A stretch of DNA of 64,000 nucleotides, from positions 1 to 64,000 of the forward strand of contig NZ_CP147505.1 of assembly GCF_037201915.1 (NCBI RefSeq), written 5' to 3'. This DNA is from Haloplanus sp. CK5-1 (GTDB lineage: Archaea; Halobacteriota; Halobacteria; Halobacteriales; Haloferacaceae). Positions within the stretch are counted from its first letter, which is position 1; every line of letters starts with the position of its first letter. Both the position numbers and the translations under genes were made by a program. Positions 9,053 to 18,423 of this stretch are shown piece after piece. The notes below the pieces were generated by a model. That model did no database searches. It was not told the origin of the DNA and was given only the letters and a program-made list of their open reading frames with translations.

Positions 9053-10121
9053 GAGGGTGTCATAGAACTCTTCTCACACCGTGATGATTGTGCTTCCCGG
9101 ATTGTCTCCGCGTTCGTAGTTGGTGATTGCGACGACGAGGCGCAGACACAACGCGAGGAACACCTGCGCTCGTGCATGGACGCGGCCTCGGGCGTGCGTT
9201 CGCCCGAGGCCGCAGCCCTTGACTGATTCGTTGGTTCGTTCGACGCCACTCCGGCGGTTGTACGTCTCGTCTAGCGTTGATTGCTTCAGCTGAACGTCGT
9301 TGCTGTGTTTTTCAATGCGGTCTTCTACCCTGTACTCGATATCTTTCGGGTCGTCGGTGTTTCGTGGATTGTACGGAGCGACTGGCACGACCCCTGCGGC
9401 CAGCAGGTGGTCGTGCCAGTCGAGCGTGTCGTAGGCACTGTCTCCAAGCATCCACATCGGTTTCCCGACGGCGAGCGCGTCACGCGTGACGCGCATCGCC
9501 GTCTCTTCTGGTGCTTGTTTGCTCTCGGTGAACTCGGCTGCAATCGGGATCTTTTGCCCGGTTGAGACGATCGTGCAGCCGTAGCCGTAGTAGTACTCGT
9601 CATCGGTTGGATCATAGCACTTCGATGCGTCTGGATCGGCGGGCATCGCTCTCACGTCGGTTGAATCGATAGAATACGTCAAGTCGAGCAGGCCCCGCAA
9701 GGCGGCCTGCTCGACGAGATGGTCGAAGACCCGGTCAACAACGTGCTCAAGATCAGTGAGGAATCGATCGACCGCGTCTCTCGACGGCGGTCGATCGAAG
9801 CTACAGCTGAGCCAGACAACGGTGTTGTTCAGTTCTCGTGCAACCGGACGGATACCGTAGATGTTCTTGTAATAGCAATGGAGAAAGCCACGCATCATCT
9901 CGGGCGGCTCAAGATCTCGTGTTCGCCCCGTCTCCGCCGGGGCGAACACGTCGAACCCTTCAAGAAACTCGAAGGAGAGGTGCTCGAACAACGCCAACGT
10001 CTCCGTTTCCACGGCATTGAAGAACGATTCTACCGAAGGATCATCTTGCAGGGTCGCTGAACTCATTCCACCTCAGCGTTCACCCTGCTCTTTGGTATGC
10101 GAACTGTTCTATGACACCCTC
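9053..10121 (-). mobile_element. ISH11-like insertion sequence
   Basis: The ends are perfect 16-bp inverted repeats, GAGGGTGTCATAGAAC at 9053-9068 and its complement at 10106-10121. A 7-bp target duplication AGTTGAA lies at 9046-9052 and 10122-10128. The direct match can be stretched to 9 bp, because the outermost repeat bases coincide with the flank. The length of about 1069 bp, near-15-bp repeats and 7-bp duplication agree with what I recall of ISH11 from Halobacterium. It sits inside the phosphate permease gene on the opposite strand. Confidence 0.85.
9074..10066 (-). CDS. DDE transposase of the ISH11-like element
   Basis: The 330-aa transposase has an RNase-H-like DDE core. The first aspartate is in YSIDSTDVRAMP, the second in MLGDSAYDTLDW, and the glutamate is in the YNRRSGVERTNESVKGCGL block, which follows the Y-(2)-R-(3)-E spacing of IS4/IS5-type enzymes. 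The frame is intact and fills the element, so the copy could be active. The family label IS5/ISH11 is inferred from element size and ends as well as from the protein. Confidence 0.85.
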   Translation of the reverse strand: MSSATLQDDPSVESFFNAVETETLALFEHLSFEFLEGFDVFAPAETGRTRDLEPPEMMRGFLHCYYKNIYGIRPVARELNNTVVWLSCSFDRPPSRDAVDRFLTDLEHVVDRVFDHLVEQAALRGLLDLTYSIDSTDVRAMPADPDASKCYDPTDDEYYYGYGCTIVSTGQKIPIAAEFTESKQAPEETAMRVTRDALAVGKPMWMLGDSAYDTLDWHDHLLAAGVVPVAPYNPRNTDDPKDIEYRVEDRIEKHSNDVQLKQSTLDETYNRRSGVERTNESVKGCGLGRTHARGRVHARAQVFLALCLRLVVAITNYERGDNPGSTIITV

Positions 10122-10583
10122 AGTTGAAGGCAAAAAGGGGGTCGCTTCGGGCCCGACTGTGGGCGAACTCGCTGAAGGCGAGACTCCTCACCCAGACAGG
10201 CAGCACACATCCGGTGATCGTGTGTCTAGTATTGGCGAAAAAGATCCAGAGGAACTATCCGCCGAAGGCCTGTTCCACCACGCAGCGGCAGCTCGCGTCG
10301 TGACACTCTGGGTTATCACACCGATGATGTCGCTCGTGGGGTCCTATACCTTGTTTTCACTCCTCGGCTAAGAGAACTCGCTGTCTGTCCGTCGACCTCA
10401 GTCGTGGTCAGAGGTGCCACCTATCTACAGGACTCGTGCGCGGGTGGTAGATTGGCATCTTTGATATCGAGACCCCTGTGCTGACTACATCCGCTGAATC
10501 GGTTACTCCAGTTCCGTCAGGTGTTGGTACGATCCACTCGCTGACCAAGGATTGAACTCGCAAGAGGAGGGTTGAAGCACCAC

Positions 10584-11705
10584 TCAGTCGGCCGTCGCGT
10601 CCCGAATCTCCTCGACGTCGGCGTCGGTCTTGAACGTCGTCCCCCCGTAGTGTGCGCGGGAGGCGTCGAAGCCGGCCGCCCGGAGGTCGTCGAGGAAGTC
10701 GTCCATCGCGGGCGCCGAGCGGGTCCACTCCTTACAGAGGCGGTGCTGGTCGTAGTGGGTCGGTTCGTCGAGTTCGGCTTCGAGCGTCCGCAACGTGCGG
10801 TCGGCACGGGTCGCCTCGCCCATGTCGCCGGACAGGTTCCGACGGACGGCGGCGACGAAGTCGCGGTCGCGGATCGCCCCCAACCACAGGGGGCCGGCGG
10901 TGACGAGGCGGTCGCTCCCGCAGGCCGGGCAGTCCGCGGGCGGGTCGGCGATCAGGCCGAACTCGCCCTCGCGGGCGAGGCAGTCCTCGCAGTGGTGGAC
11001 GTAGCCGAGTTCGTCGATGCAGTCGTCGGCACGGGTCGCCCGCCCGTCGAGTTCGAGGTACGTCCGGGCGTAGTGTCTGGAGACGTGTGAACAGATCGGG
11101 CGGGCGGCGGTGTCGTAGCGGGCGGCGGTCCGCACCATCGCCGAGAGCAAGATTCTGAGTCCCATCTCGGGGTGGTAGTCGGTGTTCCGGGGGACCGCGG
11201 CGTACGAGCGGACGCCACTCTCGAAGTGTGCGCCACAGAGGGGCGCGGTGTCGGTCGCGGTGACACAGACCAGGTCGCGGGCGTTGGCGAAGGCGGCGTC
11301 GGCGAAGGGGACCGGCGTGCCGAAGGGGTCGATGTCGACCACGTCGAACACGGTCGTCGACTCGTGCATCAGCGCGTTCGCGTCGCGTTCGACGGCAGTA
11401 ACGTCCAGATCGTTGTGGGCGGCGTTCTCGCGGACGAGGGCGACGGCGTCGGCGTCGGTGTCAGCGGCGGTGGCGTCCCAGCCCTCGGCGGCGGCCCGGA
11501 GCGCCCGCACTCCAGTCGCGGTCATCGCGTCGAGATACGTCTCGGCTCGGGGTTCGCGGTCCGCGTACGCCCGGAGGACGGCGACGGTCACGTCGCGGTT
11601 CAGTTCCTGTGTGGGGTTGTAGAAGACGTCGTCGCCGCGCCCCTCGCTCGCGCCGTCGCGGGCGTCGGGCGCGTCGAACTCCACTCGGCCCTCGGTGACG
11701 CGCAT
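10584..11705 (-). CDS. trm1: tRNA (guanine26-N2)-dimethyltransferase
   Basis: The 373-aa Trm1 methylates G26 of tRNA with SAM. It opens with the family sequence [11 protein letters not shown]...[15 protein letters not shown], carries the SAM fold ([14 protein letters not shown]), the catalytic DIDPFGTP motif near residue 125, and a C-terminal four-cysteine zinc site (CEDC, CPAC) near residues 245-270. Length is normal for archaeal Trm1. The start at 11705 is fixed by the conserved N-terminus; the same open frame continues upstream without meaning. It is divergent from the SWIM-finger gene, with a 132-bp shared promoter region. Confidence 0.95.
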   Translation of the reverse strand: MRVTEGRVEFDAPDARDGASEGRGDDVFYNPTQELNRDVTVAVLRAYADREPRAETYLDAMTATGVRALRAAAEGWDATAADTDADAVALVRENAAHNDLDVTAVERDANALMHESTTVFDVVDIDPFGTPVPFADAAFANARDLVCVTATDTAPLCGAHFESGVRSYAAVPRNTDYHPEMGLRILLSAMVRTAARYDTAARPICSHVSRHYARTYLELDGRATRADDCIDELGYVHHCEDCLAREGEFGLIADPPADCPACGSDRLVTAGPLWLGAIRDRDFVAAVRRNLSGDMGEATRADRTLRTLEAELDEPTHYDQHRLCKEWTRSAPAMDDFLDDLRAAGFDASRAHYGGTTFKTDADVEEIRDATAD

Positions 11706-11837
11706 GGGGTTGGTGGGCGGGGGAGGCCGAAAAGCGGCGCGGTTCGGGGCGGATCGGTGCCGCCGCGTCCGACGCCCGGCGTGCGGTCGTCGGACCGACC
11801 GAACCCCTTTAGACGGCGAAGCCCGACGGTTCGGGTC

Positions 11838-12185
11838 GTGAGCGAGGACGAGGGGTGGCGAACGACGCTCTCGGCGGCCGGAGAGCTCTCCGGACCGATA
11901 GTCGACGCCATCCTCTCGGCCCACGGCGACCGCGGGCAGCGAGCCATCGAAGCCGTCTCCGAGGAACGGATCAAACAGTACCGCGATTTCACCGTCGTCG
12001 TCGGCCACGACGACGAGTACATCGTCGAGGACGGCGGCTGTACCTGCAAGGACGCGGAGTACAACCTCGACACGGCGGATCCGACACAGCGGTGTTGGCA
12101 CGCCCTCGCCGTCGAGGTGGCCGAACGCGTCGACGCGGTCGACCACCACGACATGTGGTACTCCGAGGTTCGGGAGTTCCTCTGA
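11838..12185 (+). CDS. SWIM zinc-finger protein
   Basis: The 115-aa protein contains a SWIM motif CTCKDAEYN...RCWHALAV (CxC...CxH) at about residues 75-101, preceded by a YIVEDGGC strand. SWIM fingers bind nucleic acid or protein; stand-alone versions are common and uncharacterised in haloarchaea. The GTG start at 11838 is chosen because the frame upstream reads as low-complexity antisense of trm1. Its function is unknown; divergent pairing with trm1 suggests nothing firm. Confidence 0.75.
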   Translation: MSEDEGWRTTLSAAGELSGPIVDAILSAHGDRGQRAIEAVSEERIKQYRDFTVVVGHDDEYIVEDGGCTCKDAEYNLDTADPTQRCWHALAVEVAERVDAVDHHDMWYSEVREFL

Positions 12186-12224
12186 GGGGCGAAGGGCTTT
12201 CACCGACCGCTTCGGAGCGAGCGT

Positions 12225-13382
12225 ATGCTCGACTACGTCGACCTGGAGGCCGACCTCGGGGAGGAAGAACGGTTGGTCCGCGACACCGCCCGCGAGTTCG
12301 TCGAACGCGAGGTGCGTCCCGACATCGGCGACCACTTCTTGGAGGGGACGTTCCCGACCGATCTGATCCCGGAGATGGGCGAACTGGGCTTCTACGCGCC
12401 GAACCTCGACGGCTACGGCCTGCCGAACGTGAGCGAGCGGGCGTACGGCCTCCTGATGCAGGAACTGGAGGCCGGCGACTCGGCGGTCCGGTCGATGGCC
12501 AGCGTGCAGGGGGCGCTGGTGATGTATCCGATCCACGCCTTCGGCACCGACGCCCAGAGGGAGCGGTGGCTCCCCGCCCTCGGCCGTGGCGAGGCGGTCG
12601 GCTGTTTCGGCCTGACCGAACCCGAACACGGGTCGGATCCGGCGTCGATGGCGACGTACGCCGAACGCGACGGCGACGGCTACCGGCTCACGGGGTCGAA
12701 AACTTGGATCACCAACGCGCCCATCGCCGACGTGGCGGTCGTGTGGGCGCGGGATCGCTCGGCCGACGGCACGGTCACTGGCTTCCTCGTCGAGGTCGAC
12801 CGCGACGGCGTGACGGTCGACGAGATTCCGGAGAAACTGTCGCTCCGGGCGTCGATCACGGGTGAACTCTCCCTCTCGGAGGCGTGGGTGCCCGACGAAG
12901 ACGTCCTGGACGTCGAGGGGATGGGGGGACCACTCTCCTGTCTCACGCAGGCCAGATACGGCATCGCGTGGGGAGCGGTCGGAGCCGCCCGGGACTGCTT
13001 CGAGACGGCCCGCGAGTACGCCACCGACCGCGAGCAGTTCGGCAAGCCCATCGGCGGCTTCCAGTTACAGCAGGAGAAACTCGCCGAAACCGCGACCCGA
13101 ATCACGACGGCCCAACTGCTGGCCCACCGCCTCGCGGACCTGAAAGAGTGCGGCGAGTTGCGCCCCCAACAGGTGTCGATGGCCAAGCGCAACAACGTCC
13201 GGATGGCCCGCGAGGAGTCGCGTCGCACCCGCGAGATGCTCGGCGGCAACGGCATCACGGCAGACTACCCGCCGATGCGCCACCTGGCCAACATGGAGAC
13301 GGTGTACACCTACGAGGGCACCCACGACGTCCACTCGCTGATCCTCGGCGAGGACCTCACCGGGCTCTCGGCGTTCGAGTGA
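12225..13382 (+). CDS. Acyl-CoA dehydrogenase (glutaryl-CoA dehydrogenase-like)
   Basis: The 385-aa FAD enzyme oxidises an acyl-CoA at C2-C3. Visible signatures are [16 protein letters not shown] and [16 protein letters not shown] (flavin and substrate side), [27 protein letters not shown], and the C-terminal [15 protein letters not shown], whose glutamate is the catalytic base in the glutaryl-CoA dehydrogenase branch. The substrate could be glutaryl-CoA or another short acyl-CoA. The Fe-S membrane protein at 14292-16364 nearby could accept its electrons through an electron-transfer flavoprotein. Confidence 0.9.
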   Translation: MLDYVDLEADLGEEERLVRDTAREFVEREVRPDIGDHFLEGTFPTDLIPEMGELGFYAPNLDGYGLPNVSERAYGLLMQELEAGDSAVRSMASVQGALVMYPIHAFGTDAQRERWLPALGRGEAVGCFGLTEPEHGSDPASMATYAERDGDGYRLTGSKTWITNAPIADVAVVWARDRSADGTVTGFLVEVDRDGVTVDEIPEKLSLRASITGELSLSEAWVPDEDVLDVEGMGGPLSCLTQARYGIAWGAVGAARDCFETAREYATDREQFGKPIGGFQLQQEKLAETATRITTAQLLAHRLADLKECGELRPQQVSMAKRNNVRMAREESRRTREMLGGNGITADYPPMRHLANMETVYTYEGTHDVHSLILGEDLTGLSAFE

Positions 13383-13465
13383 CGGGCGTGGTCGTGTGCC
13401 TCGGACACACGGGCCACGTAGCCATAAGAGACTCGTAGGCGTACCGTCGAACCGAGGGAACGAAC

Positions 13466-13765
13466 ATGTCCCCGACCACCCGCCACGGTCCCGACGGCGT
13501 CGACTGCTCCCGCGAGGAGGCGTGGGTGCTCCACGCCGCGATACTCGACCACGTCCGACGCGTCGTCGCCGCCGACCGCTCGCCGGATCGGGCTATGGGC
13601 GTGCTCGAACGGGTGGAGGCGAGCGATCCGCTCGATCACGCCGACCGGAGCCTCGTCCGTGATGCGCTGGTCGCGTACCTCGACGGCGACGCTCCGGAGC
13701 GTGACCGGGCGCCGGGGCGGGCGATCCTCGCCACGCTCGCGAGTCAGCCCTCGTCGAGCCAGTAG
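13466..13765 (+). CDS. Conserved haloarchaeal protein of unknown function
   Basis: A 99-aa all-helical, acidic protein (WVLHAAILDHVRRVVAADRSPDRAMGVLERVE...). No catalytic motif. It reads as a compact helical bundle and is the kind of short orphan conserved among haloarchaea. Its 3' end overlaps the end of the convergent cupin gene by 22 bp. Confidence 0.6.
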   Translation: MSPTTRHGPDGVDCSREEAWVLHAAILDHVRRVVAADRSPDRAMGVLERVEASDPLDHADRSLVRDALVAYLDGDAPERDRAPGRAILATLASQPSSSQ

Positions 13766-14229
13766 TCGACGTCGTCGTCGCGGCGGTAGTAGCCCGAAAC
13801 GGTCCGCGGGTCGTCGCTCCCGGGTGGCGACCCCGCGTAGATGCCGATCTTCCCCGAGTCCGGGTAGACGGTCACGTCCGGGTCGGCCATCGTCGACAGC
13901 GCGAGATAGCGCAGCGTATCGTCGCCGTCGTTGATCACGCGGTGAGCGCCCTCGTCGCCGGCCGGGAACGCGGCGTAGTCGCCGGGGACGAGCGATCCGG
14001 TCCCCTCGGGGGTCCGGAGGCGTCCCGTGCCCGCGAGGACGTATATCGCCTCCTCGTTGCCGGTGTGGTAGTGGAACGGCCAGGACTTGGTCCCCGGCGG
14101 GAGTTCGTAGAGCGAACAGCCGAGGCGGTCGCCGCCGGCCGCGGCGGCGAGTTTCTTCCGGCGGAACGCGGTGTCGGCGTCGTCGCGTTCGACGGTCGAC
14201 CAGTCGAGGTCCGTCTCGTTGACACGCAT
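13744..14229 (-). CDS. Cupin-domain protein
   Basis: The 161-aa single cupin has the two conserved motifs: first PFHYHTGNEEAIYVLAGTG with metal ligands HxH and E, then VPGDYAAFPAGDEGAHRVIN with the final histidine. The family (cupin 2, mannose-6-phosphate-isomerase-like) covers many small-molecule binding proteins and dioxygenases, so the reaction is not predictable. The start at 14229 is the first methionine of the conserved N-terminus. Confidence 0.82.
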   Translation of the reverse strand: MRVNETDLDWSTVERDDADTAFRRKKLAAAAGGDRLGCSLYELPPGTKSWPFHYHTGNEEAIYVLAGTGRLRTPEGTGSLVPGDYAAFPAGDEGAHRVINDGDDTLRYLALSTMADPDVTVYPDSGKIGIYAGSPPGSDDPRTVSGYYRRDDDVDYWLDEG

Positions 14230-14291
14230 GGCGGCCGTTGGACGGCCGGGCGCAAAACGTTCGGGGCGGACCGTTCGGAGGGAGCGGACGG

Positions 14292-16364
14292 TCAGCCGTC
14301 CGCTTGGGCATCCATCGCCGCGACCAGTAACTCCGTCAGGTCGAGGATATCCAAGTCGTCCTCGTAGCCACCGGTCTTGCGGCCGTCCTCGAACATCGTC
14401 GTACACATCGGACAGGCGACGACGAACGTCTCGACGGCGGGTCCGGTGTCCTCGACGGCCTCGCGGAGACGCTCCTCGCTCGGCTTCACGTCCTCCTCGA
14501 CGTCGGTCCAGACGCCGCCGCCACCCCCGCCACAGCAGAACGCGTCGGCCCGGTTGCGCGGCATCTCCACGAGCGTCGCCCCCGTCGCACGGATCAGGGC
14601 GCGTGGCGCGTCGTACACGTCGTTCATGCGCCCGAGGTGACAGGGGTCGTGGTACGTGACGGAACGGTCGAGGGTCCGCGGTATCGAGAGACGCCCCTCG
14701 TCGACCAGTCGTTCCACCACTTCGGTGTAGTGGGAGACGGGAGCGTCGAAGTCGTCGAGGGTCTCGGGGTACTCGTGGGCGAACGTGTTGTAACTGTGCG
14801 GGTCGGTGCAGACGAGTTCGTCGAACTCGCAGGCCTCGAAGGCGGCGGCGTTGTCCTCGGCGAGGGTCTCGTAGAGACCCTCCTCGCCGACGCGGCGCAC
14901 GTCGTTGCCGTCGTTCACCTCGTCCTCGTGGAGGATGCCGTAGGAGACACCCGCCGCCTCGAAGATGCGGGCGAGCGAGCGTGCGACGCGGCGGTTGCGC
15001 TCGCCGTAGGAGGGGTAGTCGCCGACGTACCACAGCAGATCGACCGACTCCTCGCGGGCGTCGGGCACCTCGAAGTCCAGGTCGTCGGTCCAGTCGGGGC
15101 GCGTGCGAGCGGGGTCGCCGAAGACGTTGCCCTGCTGGAAGGCGTTCATCATCGCGTCTTGGACGTTCCGGTCCATCTCCCCCGACTCCGTGAGCCGCCG
15201 GTTCATCCCCGTGAACTGCTTGACGTGTTCGATGTCGACCGGGCAGGCGTCCATGCAGGCCGTACAGGAGAGACAGGCGGTCATCGACTCGGCGGCGATC
15301 ACGCTCTCGCCGCCGTCGGCGACGATGGGGAGGTCGTCCTCGCCCGCCGCCCGCGACTCGCGGTACGCCTGCAAGTCAAGGATCACGTCTCGGGGGTCGA
15401 GGTCCCGGCCGACCGCCGTCGCGGGACAGACCGAGGAACACCGTCCGCAGTTGGTGCAAGCGTCCTGGTCGAGCAGTTCGCGCCACGTGAAGTCCTCGAC
15501 CGAGGCCGTGCCGATGTCCTCGGGCGCGGCGTCCTCGGGGACGCCCGGCAGCCGATTTCCGGCCTTCGGATCGCGAGTCACCACGTTCGCGAGCGACGTG
15601 AGCATGTGGACCGGCTTGGCGTAGGGGAGGAGGGCGACGAAGCCGAGTGCGAGCAGGGCGTGGGACCACCACGCGACGGCGTAGACCGACTCGGCCGTCG
15701 CGGGCGTGATGCCCGCGGTTCGGCCCGCGAGCGCCAGCGCGTAGCCGACGAAACTCACCGTCTCGAACGACGGGAACCCGGTACCGAGGATGCGCAGCGC
15801 CTCGACGAGATAGCCGCCGACGCCGAGGGCGAGGAGAGTGAGGACGAAGGCGTCGTCCGCCAGATCCGTGTGTGTCCCCCACAGGCGCGGGTCGCGGACA
15901 CCGTAGCGCCGCCAGCACGCCATGCCGACGCCGACGACGAAGAGGAGGCCGAAGGCGTCGAGGACCAGCGAGTACGACAGGTAGAAATCGCCGACGAAAA
16001 ACGAGTCCCGACCCAGCAGGAGAGTCCAGAGCTCCATGTCGACGGCGAGGATAGTCGTCCCGATGAGCAGGACGAGAAAACCCCACACGACGAACGTGTG
16101 CATCACGCCGGCGTAGACGTCGCGGTCGAACTGCGCCTCGTTCGTGAGCAACAGGCGGGTCGCGCGGGCGACGCGACCGGGAAGGTCGTCGAGGCGGGCG
16201 ACGGGGTCGGCCGGCGCGTCGGCGTAGCGCGCGACCCGCTCGTAGACGCCGTACACGAAGACGAGGATGGCGACCGCCGAGAGGTAGTAGAAGGCGGCCT
16301 CGCCGACGTGACCGATCGTCCAGAACGTCTCTCGGGTGACGGCCCCGGACTGGAGGACGGGCAT
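14292..16364 (-). CDS. Heterodisulfide-reductase-like Fe-S membrane protein
   Basis: The 690-aa protein fuses an N-terminal membrane part with several helices (NarI/HdrE-like cytochrome b region, about residues 10-260) to a ferredoxin pair (CTNCGRCSSVCPATA, CLSCTACMDACPVD) and two HdrD-type cysteine-rich CCG regions (PCHLGRMN, FCCGGGGGGVW, CPMCTTMF). It probably transfers electrons between an electron-transfer flavoprotein or thiol donor and the quinone pool. It is a plausible electron outlet for the acyl-CoA dehydrogenase encoded nearby. The start at MPVLQSG is preferred; 13 more codons are open upstream. Confidence 0.85.
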   Translation of the reverse strand: MPVLQSGAVTRETFWTIGHVGEAAFYYLSAVAILVFVYGVYERVARYADAPADPVARLDDLPGRVARATRLLLTNEAQFDRDVYAGVMHTFVVWGFLVLLIGTTILAVDMELWTLLLGRDSFFVGDFYLSYSLVLDAFGLLFVVGVGMACWRRYGVRDPRLWGTHTDLADDAFVLTLLALGVGGYLVEALRILGTGFPSFETVSFVGYALALAGRTAGITPATAESVYAVAWWSHALLALGFVALLPYAKPVHMLTSLANVVTRDPKAGNRLPGVPEDAAPEDIGTASVEDFTWRELLDQDACTNCGRCSSVCPATAVGRDLDPRDVILDLQAYRESRAAGEDDLPIVADGGESVIAAESMTACLSCTACMDACPVDIEHVKQFTGMNRRLTESGEMDRNVQDAMMNAFQQGNVFGDPARTRPDWTDDLDFEVPDAREESVDLLWYVGDYPSYGERNRRVARSLARIFEAAGVSYGILHEDEVNDGNDVRRVGEEGLYETLAEDNAAAFEACEFDELVCTDPHSYNTFAHEYPETLDDFDAPVSHYTEVVERLVDEGRLSIPRTLDRSVTYHDPCHLGRMNDVYDAPRALIRATGATLVEMPRNRADAFCCGGGGGGVWTDVEEDVKPSEERLREAVEDTGPAVETFVVACPMCTTMFEDGRKTGGYEDDLDILDLTELLVAAMDAQADG

Positions 16365-16409
16365 AGGTAGTTGGCGACCCACGCGGGGGTTAAAGGTTGC
16401 CACGAGGGA

Positions 16410-17114
16410 TCAAACGACGGCCCAGACGAGGAGCGCGACGCCGGCGACGACGGCCGGGACGTCCCGCCACGTCGGATCGAGACGGGGGAGCGTCGGGTTC
16501 CAAGCGAAACACCGGGCCCGGAGCGCGAGGGCGAAGCGGTCGGCGCGGGCGAACACCCGCCGGAGACCGGTGACGCCGATCAGACGGATCCGCTCGTAGA
16601 GCGACCGCTCGGAGCCCAGCCGGGCGTCCATCGCCGCCCGGATCGTCGCGAGGTCGTGGCGGAGCAAGGGGAGAAATCGGAGGACGAACCCCACCCCGGC
16701 CCCGAGGACGACGCCCGCGCGGCCGGGGAGGAGACGCTGGACCGCGGCTCGGGACTCGCGGACGCGCGTCGTGCGGAGGTACGCCGTCGAGACGAGGAGG
16801 AGGAGGAGGACCCGATAGCTCGCCAGCGTGGGCGTGACGGCGTCGGCCGGGACGAACCACGGCGGACCGAGCGTCACCCCCTCGACCAGCGGGCCGGCGA
16901 GGAGGAATGGGAGGAAGGCACGATACGCGCGCAGGCTCCGGACGACGGGGGTCGCGGACAGCCAGCAGATCCCGAGGACGATAGTCGAGAGGGCGGCCAG
17001 TCCGCGGGGCGTGGTGTGGGCGAAGGCCGCGACGGCGAGGGCGGCCTGGGCGAACAGTTTGGTCCGTGGGTCGAGGCGGTGGACGGGCGTGTCGCCCTCG
17101 GCGTAGCCGATCAT
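16410..17114 (-). CDS. bioN: ECF transporter T component, probably for biotin
   Basis: The 234-aa membrane protein is EcfT/CbiQ-like: it starts HRLDPRTKLFAQ, the classic N-terminus, has four to five membrane helices, and shows the coupling-helix motifs AAMDARLGS and ALALRARCF that dock to the ATPase. It is the last gene of the operon bioY-ATPase-EcfT and overlaps the ATPase gene by 4 bp. Its role with BioY is inferred from the neighbours. Confidence 0.88.
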   Translation of the reverse strand: MIGYAEGDTPVHRLDPRTKLFAQAALAVAAFAHTTPRGLAALSTIVLGICWLSATPVVRSLRAYRAFLPFLLAGPLVEGVTLGPPWFVPADAVTPTLASYRVLLLLLVSTAYLRTTRVRESRAAVQRLLPGRAGVVLGAGVGFVLRFLPLLRHDLATIRAAMDARLGSERSLYERIRLIGVTGLRRVFARADRFALALRARCFAWNPTLPRLDPTWRDVPAVVAGVALLVWAVV

Positions 17115-17827
17115 GGGGGGCGGACGCCGAGGTCGGTCAGGGCCGCGGGCGGCGGGTCGGTCGCGTCGAGCGCGACGCGACCGTCGGCCAGTGCGACCGT
17201 CCGATCGGCGAGGGCGGCGAGATCCCGGAGGTCGTGGGTGACGACGACGACGCTCACCCCCCGATCCCGGAGGTCGGCGAGACGGTCGAGGGTCGACCGT
17301 CGGGCGTCCCAGTCGAGGCCGGTAAAGGGTTCGTCGAGGACGAGGTGGTCCGGCTCCATCGCCAGCGCCCCGGCGATGGCGACGCGTTCGCGCTCGCCGC
17401 CGGAGAGTTCGTCGATGCGGTCGGTCGCCCGACCGTCCATGCGGACGGCGGCGAGGGCGTCGTCGACCCGGCGGTCGATCTCGTCGTGGGCGAGGCCGAG
17501 GTTCTCGGGACCGAAGGCCACGTCCGCACCGACGGTGGCCGCGACGAAGCCGTCGCGGGGGTCCTGAAACACCATCCCGACGTTCGATCGGGCTGCGACG
17601 GGGTCGGCGTCGACGGGGGTGTCGTTGACGCGTACCTCGCCGGAATCGGGTGTCAACAGCCCGTTGCACAGGCGGACGAGCGTGGTCTTTCCCGACCCGT
17701 TTGGGCCGGCGAGGACGAGGAACTCGCCGTCGTCGACGGCGAGAGAGACGCCGTCGACGGCGACGGTCGCGGCGTCGGCGTCACCCTCGCCGTAGCGGTA
17801 GGTGACGTCCGCGACCGTGATCGTCAT
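17111..17827 (-). CDS. bioM: ECF transporter ATPase, probably for biotin
   Basis: The 238-aa ABC ATPase has Walker A GPNGSGKTT near residue 41, the Q-loop MVFQDPRDGF, the signature LSGGERERVAIAGAL, Walker B HLVLDEPFTGLDW and the switch histidine in VTHDLRD. It powers vitamin uptake with EcfT and BioY. The gene overlaps both neighbours by 4 bp, so translation is coupled. Confidence 0.9.
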   Translation of the reverse strand: MTITVADVTYRYGEGDADAATVAVDGVSLAVDDGEFLVLAGPNGSGKTTLVRLCNGLLTPDSGEVRVNDTPVDADPVAARSNVGMVFQDPRDGFVAATVGADVAFGPENLGLAHDEIDRRVDDALAAVRMDGRATDRIDELSGGERERVAIAGALAMEPDHLVLDEPFTGLDWDARRSTLDRLADLRDRGVSVVVVTHDLRDLAALADRTVALADGRVALDATDPPPAALTDLGVRPP

Positions 17828-18408
17828 CGGGCGACCAGGGCGTCGCTCCGGACGATGGCGACCGTCGCGGCGACCTTCAGGCCCGCCACGGGGAGGAAGG
17901 GGAGGACGACGGTCGAGACGGCGGCGACGAGGCCGACGGCTTGGACCAGCGAGTAGCCGACCGCGCCGGCTGCGTAGATGACGACGGTCCCGGCGAGGAG
18001 CGCGACCACGAGCCGCGGAACGGGGATGTCGTCCGGCGCGGTCAGCCCGTCGGCCCCGTGGGCGACGGTCCCGACCGTCACCGCGGCGAGCGGGAAGCCG
18101 ACGAGGAAGCCGCCGGTGGGACCGAGCAACACGCCGAGGCCGGCGTTGCCGCCGGCGAACACCGGGAGGCCGAGGAGGCCGGCGAGCAGGTAGAGGGCGA
18201 ACGCGACGCCGGCCCAGACCGGTCCGAGGACGACACCGGCGAGATACACCCAGAGCGTCTGGAGCGTGATCGGGACGTTGGGGGCGAGCGGGTGGACCAT
18301 ATCCACGGGGGCTGTGGCGCTGGTCGCCGCCGCGAACAGCACCGCGCGAGCGACGTTGCCGGTCGCCTCGTCGCCGACAAGTTCGACCGAGTCCGTTGGG
18401 GTCGACAT
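17824..18408 (-). CDS. bioY: Biotin transporter substrate-binding subunit BioY
   Basis: The 194-aa membrane protein has the BioY pattern: PNVPITLQTLWVYLAGVVLGP in the first half, then GLPVFAGGNAGLGVLLGPTGGFLVGFPLA, the biotin-pocket signature, across about six helices. It is first in the bioYMN-type operon. A BirA-like operator lies 16 bp upstream of the start. I start at MSTPTDSVE; eight codons upstream are open but poorly conserved. Confidence 0.92.
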   Translation of the reverse strand: MSTPTDSVELVGDEATGNVARAVLFAAATSATAPVDMVHPLAPNVPITLQTLWVYLAGVVLGPVWAGVAFALYLLAGLLGLPVFAGGNAGLGVLLGPTGGFLVGFPLAAVTVGTVAHGADGLTAPDDIPVPRLVVALLAGTVVIYAAGAVGYSLVQAVGLVAAVSTVVLPFLPVAGLKVAATVAIVRSDALVAR

Positions 18409-18423
18409 ACCACCCCGTCGTCC

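Larger units (their letters stand above)
8030..10371 (+). pseudogene. pitA: Inorganic phosphate transporter (PitA family), split by an ISH11-like IS
   Basis: The 5' part (8030-9052) encodes nearly the whole permease: NIGGSSTGVAFGPAVGSR, then NLYGVPASTSMTA, then the second signature FSAGASNAANAIAPLVGNG. The 3' part (from 10122) encodes the cytoplasmic tail and the last membrane helix (WVITPMMSLVGSYTLFSLLG). Removing 9053-10121 and one AGTTGAA copy joins YPVE to GKKGVASG in frame, giving 421 aa, close to the 417-aa intact paralogue at 37212-38465. The truncated product gains about 55 IS-encoded residues and lacks the last helix. The ATG at 8030 is preferred over the GTG at 8015. Confidence 0.88.

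Noticed and set aside
10372-10583. tRNA or other stable RNA in the gap after the broken permease
   Set aside because: No cloverleaf arms or TPsiC-type GTTCGA pattern could be built; only the short repeat noted near 10477 stands out.
10584-12629. A 681-aa protein extending trm1 upstream
   Set aside because: The extra N-terminal 308 residues are antisense to the SWIM-finger and acyl-CoA dehydrogenase genes; Trm1 homology begins at 11705.
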